Below are positions 5,380 through 8,284 of a DNA stretch of 8,284 bases, piece by piece. Under the pieces are notes generated by a model that was not told where the DNA came from, did no database searches, and saw nothing but the letters and a program-made list of their open reading frames with translations. Where the stretch lies: positions 1 through 8,284 of the forward strand of contig DASPWT010000106.1 in assembly GCA_035637655.1 (NCBI GenBank). Direction: 5' to 3'. Position 1 is the stretch's first letter. Each line of letters begins with the position of its first letter. The position numbers and the translations under genes are program-made. This stretch comes from VBDM01 sp035637655 (GTDB lineage: Bacteria > Pseudomonadota > Gammaproteobacteria > Burkholderiales > SG8-39).

Positions 5380-6702
5380 ATGTACAGAAAGGAAACCATG
5401 GCGCTCGCCGTTGCGGCGGCGCTGGGTCTGCCCCACGCTGCGGAGGCGCAGACGCAAGACGAAGTGAGGGCCTTGCGCGAGCAGGTCAGGCAGCTCGATA
5501 AGCGCGTGCAGGAGGCCGAAGCGACAGCACAACAGGCGGCAGTCCAGGCTTCCAGCCGCCCGACCGGGGAAAACGCGATGAACCCGGCCGTTTCGGTGAT
5601 CCTGAACGGCATCTATTCGAATCTTTCGCAGGATCCGAACGCGTTCAGGATCAACGGATTTGTGCCGACGCTCGGGGAAGTCGGGCCTGGAGTGCGTGGA
5701 CTGAGCCTCGGTGAATCGGAGCTCGCCCTTGCGGCGAACATAGATCACAACTTCCGCGGAACGCTGATCGCCTCGATATCGCCCGAAGACGGCATCGGCG
5801 TGGAGGAGGGGTACATCCAGACGCTCGCCCTTTCATACGGATTCACGATCAAGGCAGGGCGGTTCTTCTCGGGCGTGGGTTACCAGAACCAGATTCACGC
5901 GCATGCCTGGGACTTCACCGACGCGCCGCTCGCGAACAAGGTATTTCTCGGCAATCAGCTCGGCGAGGATGGCGTCCAGTTGAAGTGGGTCGCGCCCACC
6001 GAGACCTATTTCGACGTCGGAGTGGAAGTCGGGCGCGGGCGGCAGTTTCCAGCGGGTCCGGCGGGCGGGCGCAACAAGAACGGCGTCGGCTCGAGCACTC
6101 TGTTCGCGCACGTCGGCGGAGACCTGGGAACGGGCGTCGCCTGGCAGACCGGGGTCTCGTACCTGAGCACCTCGCCTCAGGACAGGACCTTCGATGATGT
6201 GGATTCGACCGGTACGACCGTCACCAACAGCTTCACTGGCCAAAGCCGTCTTTGGGTGCTGGACGGAATCCTGAAATGGGCGCCGAACTACAACCCGACC
6301 TACACCAACTTCAAGCTGCAGGGCGAATACTTCCGGCGCAAGGAAGAGGGTGATCTCACCTCCGGTGCCACGGCGCAGACGGGCGGGTTCGCATCTGCGC
6401 AGTCGGGTTGGTATCTCCAGGGCGTCTATCAGTTCATCCCGATGTGGCGGGTCGGCTATCGCTATGACAGGCTGGATTCTGGGACCACAAGCTTTTCAAC
6501 TCCGCTCACCGCGGCCGATTTCCCGATTCTCGCCGCGTACAACCCGACCCGCCACACGGTGATGGTCGATTGGAGCCCGAGCGAGTTCAGCCGGGTCCGC
6601 CTGCAAGCCGCGAGCGACAAATCCCGCAGCGACGCAACCGACAAGCAGGTATTCCTCCAGTACATCGTGAGTCTGGGCGCGCACGGCGCCCACAAATTCT
6701 AA
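5380..6702 (+). CDS. Outer-membrane porin-like barrel with N-terminal coiled coil
   Basis: Predicted outer-membrane beta-barrel of 440 residues. A signal peptide (MYRKETMALAVAAALGL..., cleavage probably after AEA at residue 23) is followed by a charged heptad-like helix (about 26-56, VRALREQVRQLDKRVQEAEA), probably a trimeric periplasmic coiled coil. From about residue 70 to the end the chain alternates short polar and aromatic strands typical of barrels (FTIKAGRFFSGVGYQNQ, YFDVGVEVGRG, WYLQGVYQFIP, WRVGYRYDRL), and it ends in Phe, the usual assembly signal of outer-membrane proteins. The overall plan (helix then barrel) recalls OprP/O-type porins; I cannot name the exact family. HAHAWDF (about 172-178) could be a metal-contacting loop. 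Ten bases separate its stop from the start of a ZnuA-like gene, so it probably supplies the outer-membrane route for the same metal. That link is inferred from gene order. Confidence 0.8.
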   Translation: MYRKETMALAVAAALGLPHAAEAQTQDEVRALREQVRQLDKRVQEAEATAQQAAVQASSRPTGENAMNPAVSVILNGIYSNLSQDPNAFRINGFVPTLGEVGPGVRGLSLGESELALAANIDHNFRGTLIASISPEDGIGVEEGYIQTLALSYGFTIKAGRFFSGVGYQNQIHAHAWDFTDAPLANKVFLGNQLGEDGVQLKWVAPTETYFDVGVEVGRGRQFPAGPAGGRNKNGVGSSTLFAHVGGDLGTGVAWQTGVSYLSTSPQDRTFDDVDSTGTTVTNSFTGQSRLWVLDGILKWAPNYNPTYTNFKLQGEYFRRKEEGDLTSGATAQTGGFASAQSGWYLQGVYQFIPMWRVGYRYDRLDSGTTSFSTPLTAADFPILAAYNPTRHTVMVDWSPSEFSRVRLQAASDKSRSDATDKQVFLQYIVSLGAHGAHKF

Positions 6703-6704
6703 GG
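6701..6704 (+). promoter_or_regulatory. Ribosome binding site deciding the binding-protein start
   Basis: AAGG (within AAGGTGA) overlaps the porin stop codon and lies 8 bases before the ATG at 6713. A GTG at 6704 is in frame but sits inside this site. The overlap with the porin stop suggests coupled translation. Confidence 0.5.
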
Positions 6705-6712
6705 TGACGAAC

Positions 6713-7618
6713 ATGAAAGCGATTCTGAGATTTGTTGTCGCACTGAGCTCGGTCGTCGTTGCACTGCCGGCAGCGGCGGCGCTCAATGTCTTTGCCTGTG
6801 AGCAGGAATGGGCGGCGCTCGCGCAGGAGCTTGCAGGCGACAAGGCGTCCGTTTATTCAGCTACGAACGCGTTGCAGGACGTGCACAAAGTGGAGGCGCG
6901 CCCGAGCCTGATCGCGCGCATCCGCTCGGCCGATCTGTTGATTTGTTCCGGGTCCGAGCTTGAAATCGGCTGGCTGCCGCTGCTGTTGACTCAGTCCGGC
7001 AACGCGAAGATCCAGCCTGGTTCGGCGGGATACGTCGAGGCCTCGCAATTCGTGCCCAAACTCGAGATTCCCAAGGTCGTCGATCGCGCACTCGGGGACG
7101 TTCACCCCTCCGGCAATCCGCACGTTCACCTGGATCCGCGCAACATCGCGAGGGTCGCCGAAGCGCTCACCGAGCGGCTCGTTCAGCTTGATCCCGCAAA
7201 CGCAGACGCCTACCACGCGCGTGGAAATTCGTTTCGCGAGCGTTGGCGAGCGGCGCTATCGCGCTGGGAACAGCAGGCCGCCCGCCTCAAAGGCGTTCCC
7301 GTCGTCGTGTACCATAAAGATATGTCGTACTTCATCGGCTGGGCGGGGATGCGCGAAGCGGGAAGCCTCGAACCGAAGCCCGGCCTGCCTCCCACGCCCG
7401 CGCACCTCGCGGAACTGGTCGAGCGCATGAAGCGTGACCCGGCGAAAGTCATTGTCTATTCCCCCTATAACAGCCCGAGGGCGGCGGAATTCCTTTCGGA
7501 ACGCACGAAGATTCCCTCGGTGATGCTGCCCTTCACGGTCGGCGGAACGGACAAGGCGAAGGACCTGTTCGGATTGTTCGACGATACCATCGCCCGCCTG
7601 CTCGAGGTCGTGAAATGA
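6713..7618 (+). CDS. ZnuA-like periplasmic metal-binding protein of an ABC importer
   Basis: Cluster A-I (ZnuA/TroA type) solute-binding protein of 301 residues, delivering a divalent metal, most likely zinc, to an inner-membrane permease. A signal peptide (MKAILRFVVALSSVVVALPAAA, cleavage about residue 22) precedes two lobes joined by a long helix. Candidate ligands are His58 (DVHKVEARP, in place of the usual DPHxxEP), His137 and His139 (NPHVHLDP), and His201 (VVYHKDMSYF). The fourth ligand region reads LPFTVGGTDKAKD rather than the usual LDPL, with Asp280 a possible ligand. The His/Asp-rich loop of classical ZnuA is reduced to a short segment with His131 (DVHPSGNPH). Its stop overlaps the permease start by 4 bases (ATGA). 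Zn versus Mn cannot be settled from sequence alone. Confidence 0.88.
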   Translation: MKAILRFVVALSSVVVALPAAAALNVFACEQEWAALAQELAGDKASVYSATNALQDVHKVEARPSLIARIRSADLLICSGSELEIGWLPLLLTQSGNAKIQPGSAGYVEASQFVPKLEIPKVVDRALGDVHPSGNPHVHLDPRNIARVAEALTERLVQLDPANADAYHARGNSFRERWRAALSRWEQQAARLKGVPVVVYHKDMSYFIGWAGMREAGSLEPKPGLPPTPAHLAELVERMKRDPAKVIVYSPYNSPRAAEFLSERTKIPSVMLPFTVGGTDKAKDLFGLFDDTIARLLEVVK

Positions 7619-8284
7619 ATCTCGACGCCGCGAGCCTCGGTATCCTGTGGCCTGCGTTCATCGCGGGCCTGCTGGTGACGGCCACCCATGTTCCGCTCGG
7701 GATGCAGGTGCTCGCGCGCGGCATCGTTTTCGTCGATCTCGCCGTGGCGCAAATCGCGGGAGTCGGCGTGATCCTCGCCGATTACTTGGGCTGGGAACCA
7801 ACGGGTGCCGCGGTGCAGATTGCCGCGCTCTCCGCGGCCCTCGGCTGCGCCATGATGCTCACCTGGACCGAGCGCCGCTGGCCCGAGGTCCAGGAGGCCA
7901 TTATCGGCGTGGTGTTCGTGCTCGGTTCGAGCATTGCGATCCTGCTGCTCGCCCACAACCCGCGCGGCGGCGAAAACCTCAAGGAGCTGCTGATCGGGCA
8001 GATCCTCTGGGTCAACGCTTCCCACTTTCCGATCTACGCCGCTGTTTACGCCGTGGTACTCGGGTTGTGGTTCGGCATGGGGGAGCGGCTCGGCCGGATC
8101 GGTTTCTACGTGTTGTTCGGTTGCACCGTGACCATATCGGTGCAGTTGGTCGGTCTCTATCTCGTGTTCGCCACGCTGGTGTTGCCGGCGCTATCGACCT
8201 ACTACACGAGGAACAGCCGCTATCTCAAGGCCTATTCCGTCGGCGTGCTCGGCTACGCTGCCGGCCTGCTCGCGTCGCTGTGGC
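7615..8284 (+). CDS. ABC-3 family metal permease (ZnuB-like), 3' end outside window
   Basis: Inner-membrane permease of a divalent-metal ABC importer; 223 residues are visible and the frame is open at the right edge. It begins at an ATG overlapping the stop of the binding-protein gene (ATGA), so the two are translationally coupled. About six or seven hydrophobic segments are seen (near residues 8-28, 37-57, 64-84, 95-112, 138-155, 165-190 and 208-223). The segment LARGIVFVDLAVAQIAGVG (33-51) occupies the place of the conserved ABC-3 motif around GDxLAHxxLLG in ZnuB, with Gln where His is usual. Later, VQLVGLYLVFATLVLPAL (about 178-195) matches the conserved VxxVGxLLVxALLxxPAA pattern. The ATPase partner is presumably downstream or elsewhere. 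The family is clear; the metal is inferred as zinc from the partner gene. Confidence 0.88.
   Translation, partial: MNLDAASLGILWPAFIAGLLVTATHVPLGMQVLARGIVFVDLAVAQIAGVGVILADYLGWEPTGAAVQIAALSAALGCAMMLTWTERRWPEVQEAIIGVVFVLGSSIAILLLAHNPRGGENLKELLIGQILWVNASHFPIYAAVYAVVLGLWFGMGERLGRIGFYVLFGCTVTISVQLVGLYLVFATLVLPALSTYYTRNSRYLKAYSVGVLGYAAGLLASLW

Noticed and set aside
4030..5748. 572-codon open frame on the minus strand across the hydroxylase, the intergenic gap and the start of the porin
   Set aside because: Its translation is Arg/His-rich with no recognisable domain, and it lies antisense to several well-supported genes. This is the expected product of GC-rich codon bias.

Overview
The window is GC-rich DNA with dense, overlapping genes. 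Every protein looks proteobacterial: a Tat-exported copper oxidase, a TolC-type channel, outer-membrane barrels and a Zn-type ABC importer. The overall style fits a betaproteobacterium (Burkholderiales, Rhodocyclales or Nitrosomonadales). That placement is an impression from protein style, not a computed result. I see no RNA genes, CRISPR array, insertion sequence or phage gene. Nearly the whole window concerns metal handling at the cell envelope.

Region 1 (1-3066, + strand) is a copper-handling module. It contains a TolC-family outer-membrane protein whose 5' end lies outside the window. Next is a Tat-exported two-domain multicopper oxidase with a complete set of copper ligands and a Met-rich C-terminal tail. 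Last is a secreted type 1 copper protein resembling CopI. The first two genes overlap or abut, and the third follows 30 bases later, so they probably form one transcript. The likely job is periplasmic copper detoxification: oxidising Cu(I), binding Cu, and exporting through the outer membrane. No inner-membrane pump is visible.

Region 2 (3121-4758) is a divergent pair. On the minus strand is an ArsR-type repressor fused to a rhodanese domain, whose only two cysteines lie in the rhodanese active loop. On the plus strand is a membrane di-iron hydroxylase of the sterol desaturase/fatty acid hydroxylase superfamily. The AT-richer gap between them carries a perfect tandem repeat of CACTTGTA, the best candidate for the repressor's operator. 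The repressor gene converges on the copper module with a 54-base gap.

Region 3 (4759-8284, + strand) looks like a metal-uptake operon, most likely for zinc. A small His/Cys-containing exported protein (DUF2946-like) comes first, followed by an outer-membrane porin-like barrel with an N-terminal coiled coil. A ZnuA-like periplasmic binding protein and an ABC-3 (ZnuB-like) permease follow; the permease runs off the window. The last three genes are tightly packed (10-base gap, then a 4-base overlap). Both the binding protein and the permease depart from the textbook ZnuA/ZnuB motifs, suggesting a distinct subfamily with its own outer-membrane channel. The ATPase is not in view.

Many long antisense reading frames exist because of the GC-rich codon bias. 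I treat them as shadows.
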